A stretch of 51,368 bases of DNA from CAZPQN01 sp964588795 (GCA_964588795.1 CAZPQN010000016.1:1-51368); one strand, 5' to 3'. Numbered from the stretch's first letter, positions 16,392 through 26,722 are shown. Notes: generated by a model from the sequence alone, not told the origin. Translations and numbers: made by a program.

Positions 16392-17828
16392 ATGTTCACG
16401 ACGTTCCGCGAAATAATCGACTATATCGAAAAAGAAACCATTCAGGCCGTTGACCTGAAATTCTGCGACCTGTTCGGTACCTGGCATCACATTACCCTGC
16501 CCACTAAAGCTTTTAATCAGCAGACCCTCGAAGAGGGAGTCGGTTTTGATGCTTCTTCGACTCCCGGTTTTAAGAGCATCGAAGCTGGTGACATGGTGTT
16601 ACTGCCCGACCTGACCACCGGTTTCCGTGATCCGTTCTGGGATCTGCCAACGCTCAGTTTGCTCTGCAACATCGCGGAAGCCGACACACGCCGACGCTTT
16701 TACCGCGATCCGCGTTTTATCGCCCAGCAGTCGGAAGCATATCTTGAAAAAACCGGCATTGCCGATGAAAGTCGCTGGGGACCGGAATTCGAGTACTATA
16801 TTTTCGATCGGGTGGATTTCCGGAACGATCCCTACTATACCTACCTGAAAATCGAATCCGAGGAAGCGATCTGGAGCAATTATCTGAATTCCAGTCCCCA
16901 TTTCGGTTATCAGATTGCCGACCATCACGGCTATCACGCCATTCCGCCTCAGGATGTCCTGTATAATATTCGGGCGGCGACCGTCAAAGCCATGGAAGAG
17001 TGCGGAATCGCGGTACGTTATCACCATCATGAGGTCGGGGCATCTGGTCAGGTAGAAATCGAGGTTCAGACCGGTTCGCTGACCCGTATGGCGGACGTGG
17101 TCATGCTGACCAAATACATCGCCAAAATGGTGGCGCGACGCTTCGGGAAAACCGCCACTTTCATGCCCAAACCACTCTATCGTGAGGCCGGCAGTGGAAT
17201 GCACTTTCACCAGCACCTTTTTAAAAACGGCAAGCCGCTATTCTACGACCGCAAAGGATATGGTGGCTTGAGCAAAACCGCACTGGCTTACATAGCCGGA
17301 CTGCTCAAGCACGCACCGGCGCTCACCGCTCTGACCAATCCCTCGACAAACTCTTACCGCCGCTTAGTGCCCGGCTATGAAGCGCCGGTCAACCTGTTTT
17401 TCAGCTTAGCCAACCGCAGTAGCGCCGTGCGTATTCCAAAATACGCTACCAGACCCGCCGAAAAGCGCATCGAGCTGCGCACGCCGGATGCCACCTGTAA
17501 TCCATATTTGGCAATGGCTGGTATGCTATTGGCCGGACTGGATGGCATCCAGCGAAAACTCGATATCAGCAAGGAAGGTTTCGGGCCGTACGACGTCAAC
17601 CTGTTCGCCAAGAAAAACGGCAAAATCCGCCAGTCTATTACCGCGGTCCCGGACGCCCTGGACAAGGCACTCGAAAACCTGCGGCATCAACCCTCTTTTC
17701 TGACCACCAATGGCATCTTTCCCGCAGATTTGATCGAGACCTATGTGCAGGAAAAGTATACTAAGGAATACCTCGAAAACCGCAACCGTCCGACGCCCTA
17801 TGAGTTTCAGCTGTATTATGGCGTCTGA
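16392..17828 (+). CDS. glnA: type I glutamine synthetase
   Basis: 478-aa enzyme that makes glutamine from glutamate, ammonia and ATP; dodecameric in its class. Signatures: DLKFCDLFGTWHH near the N-terminus, the metal-binding GPEFEYYIFD (130-139), HHHEVGASGQVEI (211-223), the ATP site GSGMHFHQHLF, and NRSSAVRIP with KRIELRTPDA. At the place of the adenylylated tyrosine of enterobacterial enzymes (NLYDLP) this protein reads NLFAKK with Phe405, so it cannot be adenylylated there. Start ATG has GAGG 7 bases upstream. It is a single gene, divergent from the deaminase gene. Confidence 0.96.
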   Translation: MFTTFREIIDYIEKETIQAVDLKFCDLFGTWHHITLPTKAFNQQTLEEGVGFDASSTPGFKSIEAGDMVLLPDLTTGFRDPFWDLPTLSLLCNIAEADTRRRFYRDPRFIAQQSEAYLEKTGIADESRWGPEFEYYIFDRVDFRNDPYYTYLKIESEEAIWSNYLNSSPHFGYQIADHHGYHAIPPQDVLYNIRAATVKAMEECGIAVRYHHHEVGASGQVEIEVQTGSLTRMADVVMLTKYIAKMVARRFGKTATFMPKPLYREAGSGMHFHQHLFKNGKPLFYDRKGYGGLSKTALAYIAGLLKHAPALTALTNPSTNSYRRLVPGYEAPVNLFFSLANRSSAVRIPKYATRPAEKRIELRTPDATCNPYLAMAGMLLAGLDGIQRKLDISKEGFGPYDVNLFAKKNGKIRQSITAVPDALDKALENLRHQPSFLTTNGIFPADLIETYVQEKYTKEYLENRNRPTPYEFQLYYGV

Positions 17829-17924
17829 GACTCCCGGCCAGCGGAACTATTCGCCATTGAAAATATCTGCATTGGTACTCCCGGAAAAAATCATAAATTG
17901 CGTTAACAATTTTTAGGAGCATAA

Positions 17925-19802
17925 ATGAAACCATTAATTATTACAGGAATGCTAACCATGTTGATTCTGTCCACTTCCCAAACTGTCCTGACCCAGACCC
18001 GTGAACGCGCCCAGGTGCCCGAAAAGTACACCTGGAACCTGCAGCCAATTTATCCGAGCGACGAAGCCTGGACTAATTCTAAAAACGCATTAGTCAAACG
18101 CTTCGACGAGGTCACTGCCTATAAGGGCAAATTAGCCCAGTCCGCCGCTAACCTGCTAACTTGCCTGCAAGCCAATAGTGCCATCGCCAAAGAGTTCAGC
18201 CGCCTGCGCTCGTACGCCTCGATGAAATATGATCTCGACACCCGCGATTCCAAATATATGGGTATGCGTCAGGAACTGACCCAGCTGGGCGCCGATTACA
18301 ATTCCAAGACTGCCTTTATCGAGCCGGAAATTCTTACCATCGACCTGCAGAAAATCGAGGAATTCATCAAAGCGCAAAAAGGTCTGAAAGAATATGAGTT
18401 TTATCTGCGCGACCTCCAGCGCACCAAACAGCACCTGCTCTCCGAAAAAGAGGAAAAGATCATCGCCGAGACGGGATTATTCGCCGGGGCGTCCGCCACC
18501 ATCTACGGCGTGTTCAGTAATGCCGAATTCCCGTTCCCGGAGGTCACTTTGAGCGATGGATCGCGGGTCAAACTCGATCAGGCGACCTTTTCTAAATCGC
18601 GCACCCTGACCAACCGCGCGGACCGCGAATTAGTATTTAGCACGTTCTTTGGCAAAATGTACGACTTCCGCCGCACTTTTGGCGCTACCATGGATGCCAA
18701 TGTCAAGCGCGATATGTTCACCGCTCGCGTGCGTGGTTATAAGAACTGCCTCGAAGCCTCGCTCGATGCCAACAATATCCCCGTCGAAGTCTATTACGCG
18801 CTGATTAAGAACGTCAACGCCAATTTGGCCAGCTTCCATCGCTATCTGAAAATCAAACAGAAAATGCTGGGTGTCGAACAGCTCAAATACACCGACCTCT
18901 ATGCTCCGGTCGTCAAGGAACTCAACCTCGACTATCCCATTGAAACCGCCCAGCAAATGATCCTCACCGCCCTGCAACCATTAGGCAAGGATTACACCGC
19001 TGTCGTCCAGAAAGCCTTCAATGAGCGCTGGATTGACATCTATCCGACCACCGCCAAACGCAGTGGTGCTTACTCCAATGGCTCGGTCTACGATGTCCAC
19101 CCCTACATCCTGCTCAACTACAATAACCAGTACAACGATGTCTCGACCCTCGCCCATGAACTCGGACACACTATGCAAAGCTATCTGTCGAACAAAACCC
19201 AGCCCTATCCTTTATCCGGCTACCCGATTTTCGTCGCCGAGGTTGCCTCGACCTTCAATGAAGTTCTGCTCTTCCACGACAACCTGAAAAAGGTCACCGA
19301 CAAGAATCAGAAACTGACGCTGTTGATGGAATACCTCGACGGCATCAAGGGCACCGTCTTCCGCCAGACACAATTCGCCGAGTTCGAATTACGCATGCAT
19401 GAGATGGCAGAACGCAGCGAACAACTCACCGGTGATTCGCTGACCGAACTCTACAAGCAAATCGTGCGCGCTTACTACGGCCATGATAAAAACGTCTGCT
19501 TTGTGGATGACTGTATTAATATTGAGTGGGCTTACATCCCACATTTCTACTACAACTTCTACGTCTATCAGTACGCGACTTCCTTCACCGCCGCTACAGC
19601 CCTGGCCAAAAAAGTCCAGCAAGGCGAAAAGGGTGCGCTCGAAGCCTACATTGGCTTCTTATCCGCCGGTGGCAGCGACTATCCCATCGCCCTGCTCAAA
19701 AAAGCCGGCGTGGATATGACCACCGCCGACCCATTCAACCTCACCATGCAGGAAATGAACTGGGTTATGGACGAAATCGAGAAGGTGTTAACGGAGAAAT
19801 AG
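17925..19802 (+). CDS. pepF: exported oligoendopeptidase F (M3 metallopeptidase)
   Basis: 625-aa M3-family zinc peptidase that cleaves short oligopeptides. The active site is HELGHTMQ (H411 to H415) with a third ligand expected in FVAEVASTFNE. The N-terminal helical PepF domain is present (VPEKYTWNLQPIYPSDEAW). Unlike the standard cytoplasmic PepF, it has an N-terminal signal peptide (KPLIITGMLTMLILSTSQTVLTQ), so it should work in the periplasm or outside. A classic AGGAG precedes the ATG. It lies 96 bases after glnA on the same strand, with an AT-rich inverted repeat (AAATTG/CAATTT at 17895-17912) in the gap. Confidence 0.95.
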   Translation: MKPLIITGMLTMLILSTSQTVLTQTRERAQVPEKYTWNLQPIYPSDEAWTNSKNALVKRFDEVTAYKGKLAQSAANLLTCLQANSAIAKEFSRLRSYASMKYDLDTRDSKYMGMRQELTQLGADYNSKTAFIEPEILTIDLQKIEEFIKAQKGLKEYEFYLRDLQRTKQHLLSEKEEKIIAETGLFAGASATIYGVFSNAEFPFPEVTLSDGSRVKLDQATFSKSRTLTNRADRELVFSTFFGKMYDFRRTFGATMDANVKRDMFTARVRGYKNCLEASLDANNIPVEVYYALIKNVNANLASFHRYLKIKQKMLGVEQLKYTDLYAPVVKELNLDYPIETAQQMILTALQPLGKDYTAVVQKAFNERWIDIYPTTAKRSGAYSNGSVYDVHPYILLNYNNQYNDVSTLAHELGHTMQSYLSNKTQPYPLSGYPIFVAEVASTFNEVLLFHDNLKKVTDKNQKLTLLMEYLDGIKGTVFRQTQFAEFELRMHEMAERSEQLTGDSLTELYKQIVRAYYGHDKNVCFVDDCINIEWAYIPHFYYNFYVYQYATSFTAATALAKKVQQGEKGALEAYIGFLSAGGSDYPIALLKKAGVDMTTADPFNLTMQEMNWVMDEIEKVLTEK

Positions 19803-20017
19803 GATCAATTATCTTGGAGCATGAGCTAAATTAAAGCCTCGCTCCGTAAATAACTGAGCGTCGTCTATTCTTGGATTCTAATAGAAGGTAGAAAAGACGC
19901 CAGCAAAATTTCTATCTCGATTGGCTATATCGCATTAGTCAAAGCGCCTTGATCTCATCGAATGCAAAAAAACAGATAAGATGAAGAAATATGCGCTTGC
20001 ACCGCCGCTCGCCATTA
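19803..20017. other. 215-base convergent intergenic gap with a nested inverted repeat
   Basis: This is the longest gap in the window, between convergent pepF and the PKD gene. It holds no open frame of note. The only structure seen is a nested inverted repeat at 19858-19900: outer arms GCGTC/GACGC, inner arms TCTATT/AATAGA. No T-run follows in either direction, so it is not a typical terminator. Confidence 0.3.
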
Positions 20018-23000
20018 TCAGTGTTTATTGATGATCAATTCCTTGCTGAAGGTGTACTTTCGGGCGCCGAGGCGCGTGGCGTCCCAGACCGTGATCGTGA
20101 CCTTGAACTTACCGGTTTGCGCGTAGGCGTGCTTGACGACGCGTCCGGTCGCCGTAGCGCCGTCGCCGAAATCCCAGTGGTAATTGAGCAAACCGATAAA
20201 GCCGCTGGTATTGGCGATGAAGAAGACCTCGTCGCGTGCTCCGCCGGCAAAGATTTTCTCCGGACGGGTTTCAATGACGATTTGCGGCACGGGATTTATC
20301 TTGACCGGAATCTGAATCGCTTTCGGCTGACCGTAGCCAATTTCTCTGTAAAAAATGTTCAGAGTGAGTTGATAATCACCGGCTTTAGGATACTTATAGG
20401 TAAGATTGGTTTGCTCGCTGGTAGCGCCGTCACCGGTCAGCCATTGCAATTTGAATGGCGTGTTGAACGGATTGCTGATGACCGGGTTAATAATCAGGTT
20501 ATCGCCGAGGTCTAAACTAATGCTTTCCGGGATGCGGATGACCGGCATTTCGTAGATGGTGATTTGGTGCGCCATGCTCAGGTGGTTGTTGCTGGTGACC
20601 TGCGCCTGATATTTACCTGAACTTTTGAAAGTCTTTTTGACATTAACGCCGCTGAGTGTTTCGCCATCGCTGAATATCCAGCTGGTGTTGGCATCGCTCA
20701 GAGCAGCAATTTTTTCTGCGCTGGTCTTGAAATCAACAGCTTCGTTGACGAAAGCCACGGCCGGTGCATTTACTGCGACCAACGGAATATCCTGCACGTT
20801 TATCTTAAGTGAATCGGTGTGGAAATTACAGCCGGTTTTGCTGTTGTCCTCGACGGTCAGAGTCGTCCAGAAAGTGCCGCTTTTTTTGAACTGGTACTGG
20901 GCGGAGATGCCGGTCGCTTTGCCGCCATCGCCGAAATTCCAGGTATAGCGTCGCAGGCGACCATCCCGATCCAGACTGCGGGCGCCATTGAAATTCAACA
21001 GAGTTCCGGTGCGAGTTGAATAAGTTTCCGGAATGGTCGGTGTTTCATTGGCGGCATAGACTTCGATGACTGCTTGCGGGGGATCGTTGATGACGACCAG
21101 GTTTTCCGCCTGTGCGGTATTGCACCCTTTGTTAGAGTCAGTGCGTACTTTGAGCACGGTCAGATAGCGGCCGGGTTTGCTGAATTTATGTTTAACAAGC
21201 CGACCTTTGCCGGTGGTCGCGTCACCGAATTCCCAGCTGTATTCACTGATATTGGCATTTTCGGCAAAGGAGCTCGCGGCGTCGAAAATGAGTTCTGCCC
21301 CGACACATCCTTCCGAGGTGACAGTATATTCGGCGAAGGGGGCGGAAATTACCCTAACGACCATGATATCTTCCGAGGAATTTTCGCAATCACCTATATC
21401 GGGGACGGTAATCGTCAGCCGTACGTTATAGGAGCCGGGTTTGGCGTAGGCATGAGTGGGATTGACGCCGCCGCCCTTTTCGCCATCACCGAAATCCCAT
21501 TCGTAGCTCTTGATTAGCCGTCCGCCGCCCACAGATTTGGAGGCGTCGAATTGCACCACGGTGTTGGCGCAGACTTCCTGGTCGGCGCCGGCATCGGCAA
21601 TGGGCGCGTCTATGACATAAACCAATTTCTCGGCAATACTCGTATTGCAGGGCAAATTGCTGTCGTCAGATACTTTGAGCCGGACGATATAGCCGCCGCC
21701 TTTTTTGTAAGTATGAATCTGGTTGATGCCTTCCGCTCCGGTGCCATCGCCAAATTCCCACAGATAGCGCAAAAGTCCCTTTTCATTGTCAAAAGATTTA
21801 GCCGCGTTCAGCATCAGCGGTTCACCGGCACAGAGCGTGTCACGATTGCCTTCAATGAAAGCCTGCGGGGCACTATTGACATGCACTTTGATGATCGTCT
21901 GCCGGATGGAATTAGCCAGATTCTGGTTGTCATCCACGCACAGGGTTACGGGATAGATGCCAGGCACCGCGTAAGTGTGGACGACTTTCTGGCCACTGCC
22001 GGTTCTCCCGTCGCCGAAATCCCAGAAGTAGCTGAGAACGTCCTTATCGGCATCGGTGCTTTTGGAAGCGTCGAAACTGACACTCTGTTCGCAGGTTAGG
22101 ATGTCCTTGCCAGCGTTGGGTTCGGGAGCATAATTCACCGCAATCGGGTGAGTCGTCGAGATAGTATTGTTGGTTGTAGCAGTATTATCACGTACGGTCA
22201 ATTTAAGGATATAACGTCCCGGTTGCATATAGATGTGTTTGACTTTCAGACCGGTAGCAGTGGGGGTGCCATCGCCAAAATCCCATTCGGCATAATCAAT
22301 TTTACCATCAGTATCAAATGATGCCGTACCATCACAGGTCAGGCTCTGGCCGGGGGCGATGCGTGGAATCGGGGCAATCAGCGGCACGGGTGCCGAGTTG
22401 ACGAACACGGTAACGTAATGAATATCTTCGGCTCCGTCGTTATCGGTGACGGTCAGCGCCACTTGGTAAACGCCCGGTTTTTTAAACTGGTACTCCACCG
22501 TCTTGCCTTCCAGAAAGACGCCGTTCGCGAGTTCCCACTTGTAAGTCATGATTTTCCCGTCGGGGTCACGTGAGAAGCCGCCATTGAATTTGACCTTCTC
22601 GTTAACTGCCACGTTCTGCTCGCGGCCGGCATCCGCGATGGGTGGATTGTTGACTACCACCTCGACAGTATTCGACTGGCGCGCGGACAGCGTTCCGGAT
22701 TTATCGGTAACGAACAAGGTAACGCGGTAACGACCGGGGAAAACATAGACGTGGGTGAGCTGCGCTCCCTGACCCGTTTGACCATCACCAAAATCCCAGA
22801 AATAGTTGATGATGGCGTCGTCTGTGTCGGAGGATTGGCGTCCGTCAAATTCCACCACACTACTATTGACCAGGCGATTGCCGCCGGCGTCGGCGATTGG
22901 CGGATTATTGACGCGGATTGAACCGGTGATTGCGGTATTATTATTCGCGACCGATGTATTATCGATGACCTGCAATTTGACGGTATAGGTACCGGGTTGG

Positions 23001-23950
23001 GCATAGGCGTGGGTTATGCGGCCACCTTTTTTCACCGTGCCATCTCCTAAATCCCAAATAAATTGGGTGATGTAGCCGTCGGGATCGGTGGAAGCCGCGC
23101 CATCGAATTCGATTTTCTCCTCTGCGGCGACGACCTTGCGGAAATCGAATGCCGGCACGGGTGGGGCATTGACTGTCACGACTTTCGACTCCCAGACCAT
23201 GCTGTTAGTGAGGCGAGCGTCGTCGTACACTTCGAGGCGGATGGTATATTTTCCGGGTTGGGTGTAGGGATGGGTGACACTCAATCCTTCAGCGGTTGAG
23301 CCGTCGCCAAAATCCCAGAAATAACGTACGATATCGCCGTCGCTGTCAATCGAGCCGGTGGCATTCACTTGTACTGTTTCGGAGATAGCGACTAAATTTT
23401 TCAGCAGGTTGAGTTTCGGCACGGGTGCATCGTTGATCCAGATTTTGCGAGTCACCTTGTGACTGTTGCAGACCGCCTTACTGTCATCCTCGACTGTCAG
23501 GGAAATCGTGTAGGTGCCCGGGCGAGTGAAACTATGGCTAGGTTTCTGGCCGACGTCCTTTTTGCCGTCTCCGAAATCCCATAGATACCGGATAATACTA
23601 CCATCCGCGTCAGTCGAGCCAGAGCCGTCGAAACTGATATTTTCGCCGGGACAACCCTTATCCGGACAGCTGACTTTTGCCACCGGACGATGGTTGATCA
23701 CGACGTTTTGCGTCAGGCGACTGGTATTCGCGACGAAGCCGGAATTGTCACTGACTTCCAAAAGCACATCGAATTTGCCGGGTTGACCGAAATCATGCAC
23801 GATACGGCTGCCGGTAGCCGTTTTGCCATCCGGGAAAATCCAACAAAAGCTTAGTTCGTCGCCATTGGCATCGGTAGAAGAGTTGGCATCCAGCATAACT
23901 GAGTTACAATCCGATAATGGAGTTAGCGCGATTTTGGGTTCGGGGAGGCT
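20018..23950 (-). repeat. coding tandem array of about 15 PKD-like repeats
   Basis: The repeat unit is about 80 to 95 codons. The protein motif W(D/E)FGDG recurs with regular spacing, and the DNA shows matching runs such as ccatcgcc(g/a)aa(a/t)tccca on the plus strand. Copies have diverged at the DNA level, so this is an old domain expansion and not a recent satellite, but long near-matches could cause assembly collapse. Confidence 0.8.
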
Positions 23951-24835
23951 GTTGATGGGTGCGATCAAAGACGGATAAGTGAGTTGTACCAGTTGTCCTT
24001 TGTCGTCGTAAATCCAGAACTGGATATTGTTCGGTTCGGTATTGCCTTCCACGACGATGGCGCCTTCCTGACCTTTCTCGGAGTTTAACAGGTTGATCTC
24101 GCTGATAGCGGAGCGTCCGTCCTGCGAAAGGGGCAAAACAACCGCCGGTCGCTGGTTGGTCGTAAATTTTATCGTATTAGGACTGCGCACGTCGTCGGCG
24201 TCGAAATTGACAATCCGTAACGTCTGGGCGGTGGCCGGTATGGTAAACCGTATCTGGGTCGCCAAATCTTTCTTTTCGGAAATTCGGATGGATAGCGCGG
24301 GGGAATAGATCTTTAGACCCGGTACTTCTTCGTTTTCCTTTTCCTGCGCCGAGACCACCACCTGGTAAATGTTCAGGCCGGCGTCCTCTTGACCATCCAC
24401 TATCAAACGGAATTGATACTGACCGCCCCTGAGTTCGCCCTGCTCTTTACTCAGACTCGCCAGCGTCCGCCAGCGATTGTCGTAATAGCGGTCATCGCCC
24501 AGGGTGATATCCATCAGCGGTTTACTCCCCGGCAGAGAATCATTCTGACTGAAAACGGGACCGAGCAAGCCGCCTTGGCCAAAGAGCCTGTAGCGGGTCT
24601 GACCGACAGGTGCAAAAGTGTCGAATTTGCCGCCGAGATCAGCGTCAAAAACACGCAGAAATACTTTCTGAGGATAGTTTTGCGGTATCCCGATAATGAA
24701 TACCGCCCGGTACAGACTGTCACCTTTGTCAAAGCCGCCTAATCGTCCGGCCGTCATTAATAAATTCTGATTAGGCGACTGCGCCAACAAAGTACCAGTC
24801 AATCCTAAAACCAGAAGAATTTTGCTCGGTCTCAT
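20018..24835 (-). CDS. giant exported PKD-repeat surface protein (15 PKD-like domains)
   Basis: 1605-aa exported protein. Signal peptide RPSKILLVLGLTGTLLAQ, then about 280 residues of a non-repeat N-terminal region (beta-rich, contains FDADLGG and FDADDV acidic motifs), then about 15 tandem PKD-like Ig folds, each with a WDFGDG-like strand, a PG-x-Y turn and a LTVxD end. Repeats 1, 6, 13 and 14 are the most degenerate (IFPDG, ELANG, IFSDG, LTGDG). PKD arrays usually act as rigid stalks or adhesion modules. The protein ends right after the last repeat, with no sortase, GPI-like or type IX sorting domain. ATG 24835 is preferred over 24850 because GAGAGG precedes it. Last gene of an operon with the SpoIIE-type phosphatase and the LysM-FecR gene. 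Confidence 0.92.
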   Translation of the reverse strand: MRPSKILLVLGLTGTLLAQSPNQNLLMTAGRLGGFDKGDSLYRAVFIIGIPQNYPQKVFLRVFDADLGGKFDTFAPVGQTRYRLFGQGGLLGPVFSQNDSLPGSKPLMDITLGDDRYYDNRWRTLASLSKEQGELRGGQYQFRLIVDGQEDAGLNIYQVVVSAQEKENEEVPGLKIYSPALSIRISEKKDLATQIRFTIPATAQTLRIVNFDADDVRSPNTIKFTTNQRPAVVLPLSQDGRSAISEINLLNSEKGQEGAIVVEGNTEPNNIQFWIYDDKGQLVQLTYPSLIAPINSLPEPKIALTPLSDCNSVMLDANSSTDANGDELSFCWIFPDGKTATGSRIVHDFGQPGKFDVLLEVSDNSGFVANTSRLTQNVVINHRPVAKVSCPDKGCPGENISFDGSGSTDADGSIIRYLWDFGDGKKDVGQKPSHSFTRPGTYTISLTVEDDSKAVCNSHKVTRKIWINDAPVPKLNLLKNLVAISETVQVNATGSIDSDGDIVRYFWDFGDGSTAEGLSVTHPYTQPGKYTIRLEVYDDARLTNSMVWESKVVTVNAPPVPAFDFRKVVAAEEKIEFDGAASTDPDGYITQFIWDLGDGTVKKGGRITHAYAQPGTYTVKLQVIDNTSVANNNTAITGSIRVNNPPIADAGGNRLVNSSVVEFDGRQSSDTDDAIINYFWDFGDGQTGQGAQLTHVYVFPGRYRVTLFVTDKSGTLSARQSNTVEVVVNNPPIADAGREQNVAVNEKVKFNGGFSRDPDGKIMTYKWELANGVFLEGKTVEYQFKKPGVYQVALTVTDNDGAEDIHYVTVFVNSAPVPLIAPIPRIAPGQSLTCDGTASFDTDGKIDYAEWDFGDGTPTATGLKVKHIYMQPGRYILKLTVRDNTATTNNTISTTHPIAVNYAPEPNAGKDILTCEQSVSFDASKSTDADKDVLSYFWDFGDGRTGSGQKVVHTYAVPGIYPVTLCVDDNQNLANSIRQTIIKVHVNSAPQAFIEGNRDTLCAGEPLMLNAAKSFDNEKGLLRYLWEFGDGTGAEGINQIHTYKKGGGYIVRLKVSDDSNLPCNTSIAEKLVYVIDAPIADAGADQEVCANTVVQFDASKSVGGGRLIKSYEWDFGDGEKGGGVNPTHAYAKPGSYNVRLTITVPDIGDCENSSEDIMVVRVISAPFAEYTVTSEGCVGAELIFDAASSFAENANISEYSWEFGDATTGKGRLVKHKFSKPGRYLTVLKVRTDSNKGCNTAQAENLVVINDPPQAVIEVYAANETPTIPETYSTRTGTLLNFNGARSLDRDGRLRRYTWNFGDGGKATGISAQYQFKKSGTFWTTLTVEDNSKTGCNFHTDSLKINVQDIPLVAVNAPAVAFVNEAVDFKTSAEKIAALSDANTSWIFSDGETLSGVNVKKTFKSSGKYQAQVTSNNHLSMAHQITIYEMPVIRIPESISLDLGDNLIINPVISNPFNTPFKLQWLTGDGATSEQTNLTYKYPKAGDYQLTLNIFYREIGYGQPKAIQIPVKINPVPQIVIETRPEKIFAGGARDEVFFIANTSGFIGLLNYHWDFGDGATATGRVVKHAYAQTGKFKVTITVWDATRLGARKYTFSKELIINKH

Positions 24836-24862
24836 ATTCAATCCTCTCATATAAATTGCTTA

Positions 24863-26722
24863 CTAACCGATATCAACAACCACTAAGGTGACATCATCCT
24901 CGAAGCTCTCCTTCCGCCCGCCCCATTCCGTCAGGTGGCTGACCAGCAGATCAATGAACTCGCCAGGTGGCATATCCGCGGCAGTTTCGATCAGTTGACG
25001 GAATCGATCCTCGCCGTACAGTTCACCCTGCGGGTTCGGCGCTTCCGTGACTCCATCAGTATATAAAACCAAGCGATCGCCCTTCATCAACTTTGCCTCC
25101 AAAGTCGGAAATTCAATATCCGGCATGAAACCGATCACTATCCCTGTGGGTTTTACCGCGACGATTTCACGACTCTGTCGGCGCCAGATGAAAAGCGGAG
25201 GATGCCCGGCATCGGCGATTGCCAGGCTATGTTTTTTGACATCAATTAAAACGTCACAGGCCGTCAGGAACTGATCTTCCGTTTTGCCATACAAGGTGTC
25301 ATTCATCCGTTTTAGCACCTCAGCAGGCTGGTCAGCCACTCCGATCTGCTGGGAAAAAGCCACTTTGACCATGGCACCGATCAGTGCCGCCGGAATCCCG
25401 TGCCCCGAAACATCCGCGACCAGGACGCCGATTTTGGATTCGTTAATGACATGAAAATCGTAAAAATCACCGGCGACGCCCGCCATTGGGATGTATTTTG
25501 CGGCAATCGTTAATCCTTTGATTTCTGGTAGGTTCAGCGGAAGAATTGATTGCTGGATGCGGCTGGCAATTTTGACTTCCTGCTGGATGGTGAAAAGTTC
25601 TTCCTTCACCCGCACGGCATCCTTGAGACTCAGCGCCATTTCCTGCAGAGAATGCCCCAACTGCCCCAGTTCATCCCGTTGCGGAACATTGACCACTACA
25701 TTAAAATCACCACCGCCAATTTTCCGCGACAGGTCAGCTAAATAGCGGATCGAATTGGAAAATGATCGGGCAAAAAAGGTCGAGAAAGCCAGAGTCAGCA
25801 GAACGGCTAAAATCACCCAGAACAAAATATTGCGCTTCAATTGATTGAGCAGAGCGTAGGCGAAGCTGGCACGGTCAACAATGATGATGCCCCACTCAAT
25901 ATAACGCGATTTGGCGTAATTGCCCAAATATTGCTCGTTTTCGAAAACAAAGGGCTCCACCTGCGCGGCGCGAGCGGTGCCTCCCAGACTGAGTTTGAAC
26001 TTGTCCACGATAGGATAGGTCAACAGCGTATCTGCGGCAAAGCGCGCATTTTGATTGCGGAAGAGGATCTTGCCTTCGCGATCAACGATGTACAACTCGC
26101 GGTGCTCACCCGGATTGGTAGCGGCGATATAATTCAGGATAGCCCCGATGTCATACACCCCGCGCAATACACCTTTCGTCGGGCGACCGAGCGCCACGCT
26201 AAATTCGATGGGCAGGAAGTATCGCTGACTTTTGCTCAGAAAAAGCGGTGCTAATACCCCTTCTTGGGGAGTGCCTTGTGGAGTTACCGGCAGCTGAAAA
26301 AGCTGTGCCACTGCGTCACCATCCTTCTGAAACAGCTCATTGACCTTCTCATTTTTCATAAAGTACAGGGGCTGATCGGTGTCCGCCGGGCGGTACGCCA
26401 GTAGTAGCAATTCTTCCGTCTGGTTCAGGTTGCCGTTCAGCAAAGCGACCAGGGTTTCCTGATTGAGATAGGGGTTATCCGTCAGATACTGGGCCAAGGC
26501 ATGCAGACTCGACAGCCAGCGTTTGATAAAGATTTCATCAACTGTGCGCTGAACCTGACTGACCGTACCGTAGTATTCTTCATTCAATTTGCTGAGCAGT
26601 TCCTTCTCGGATTCTTTTAAGGTGTAATATTCTGCAATGATCAGGGGGACCAGCGACACTACCAGAAATGCGACTAAAAATTTGCGCAAAAGTGTCGGCC
26701 TCAGTAGTTTTTTCAAGTTCAT
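24863..26722 (-). CDS. membrane-bound PP2C-type (SpoIIE/RsbU) serine phosphatase with sensory and HAMP domains
   Basis: 619-aa inner-membrane sensor phosphatase. Two transmembrane helices (about 13-33 and about 298-318) flank an extracytoplasmic Cache-like sensory region of about 260 residues. A HAMP domain follows (SIRYLADLSRKIGGGDFNV, DELGQLG), then a short coiled coil and a SpoIIE/PP2C domain (about 390-615) with metal motifs AGDFYDF, VADVSGHGIPAALIG and LYTDGVTEA. Such enzymes dephosphorylate anti-sigma-factor antagonists (RsbV/SpoIIAA type), starting partner switching; no antagonist or anti-sigma gene is in the window. ATG at 26722 has GGAGGG. Gaps of 23 and 27 bases tie it to the FecR gene upstream and the PKD gene downstream. 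Confidence 0.92.
   Translation of the reverse strand: MNLKKLLRPTLLRKFLVAFLVVSLVPLIIAEYYTLKESEKELLSKLNEEYYGTVSQVQRTVDEIFIKRWLSSLHALAQYLTDNPYLNQETLVALLNGNLNQTEELLLLAYRPADTDQPLYFMKNEKVNELFQKDGDAVAQLFQLPVTPQGTPQEGVLAPLFLSKSQRYFLPIEFSVALGRPTKGVLRGVYDIGAILNYIAATNPGEHRELYIVDREGKILFRNQNARFAADTLLTYPIVDKFKLSLGGTARAAQVEPFVFENEQYLGNYAKSRYIEWGIIIVDRASFAYALLNQLKRNILFWVILAVLLTLAFSTFFARSFSNSIRYLADLSRKIGGGDFNVVVNVPQRDELGQLGHSLQEMALSLKDAVRVKEELFTIQQEVKIASRIQQSILPLNLPEIKGLTIAAKYIPMAGVAGDFYDFHVINESKIGVLVADVSGHGIPAALIGAMVKVAFSQQIGVADQPAEVLKRMNDTLYGKTEDQFLTACDVLIDVKKHSLAIADAGHPPLFIWRRQSREIVAVKPTGIVIGFMPDIEFPTLEAKLMKGDRLVLYTDGVTEAPNPQGELYGEDRFRQLIETAADMPPGEFIDLLVSHLTEWGGRKESFEDDVTLVVVDIG

Noticed and set aside
19858..19900. 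Bidirectional terminator between pepF and the PKD gene
   Set aside because: Arms are short, the loop is long and there is no T-run in either direction.
20018..23950. Recent DNA satellite or CRISPR-like array
   Set aside because: Unit length is about 250-290 bases, copies are diverged and the periodicity is explained by PKD protein domains.
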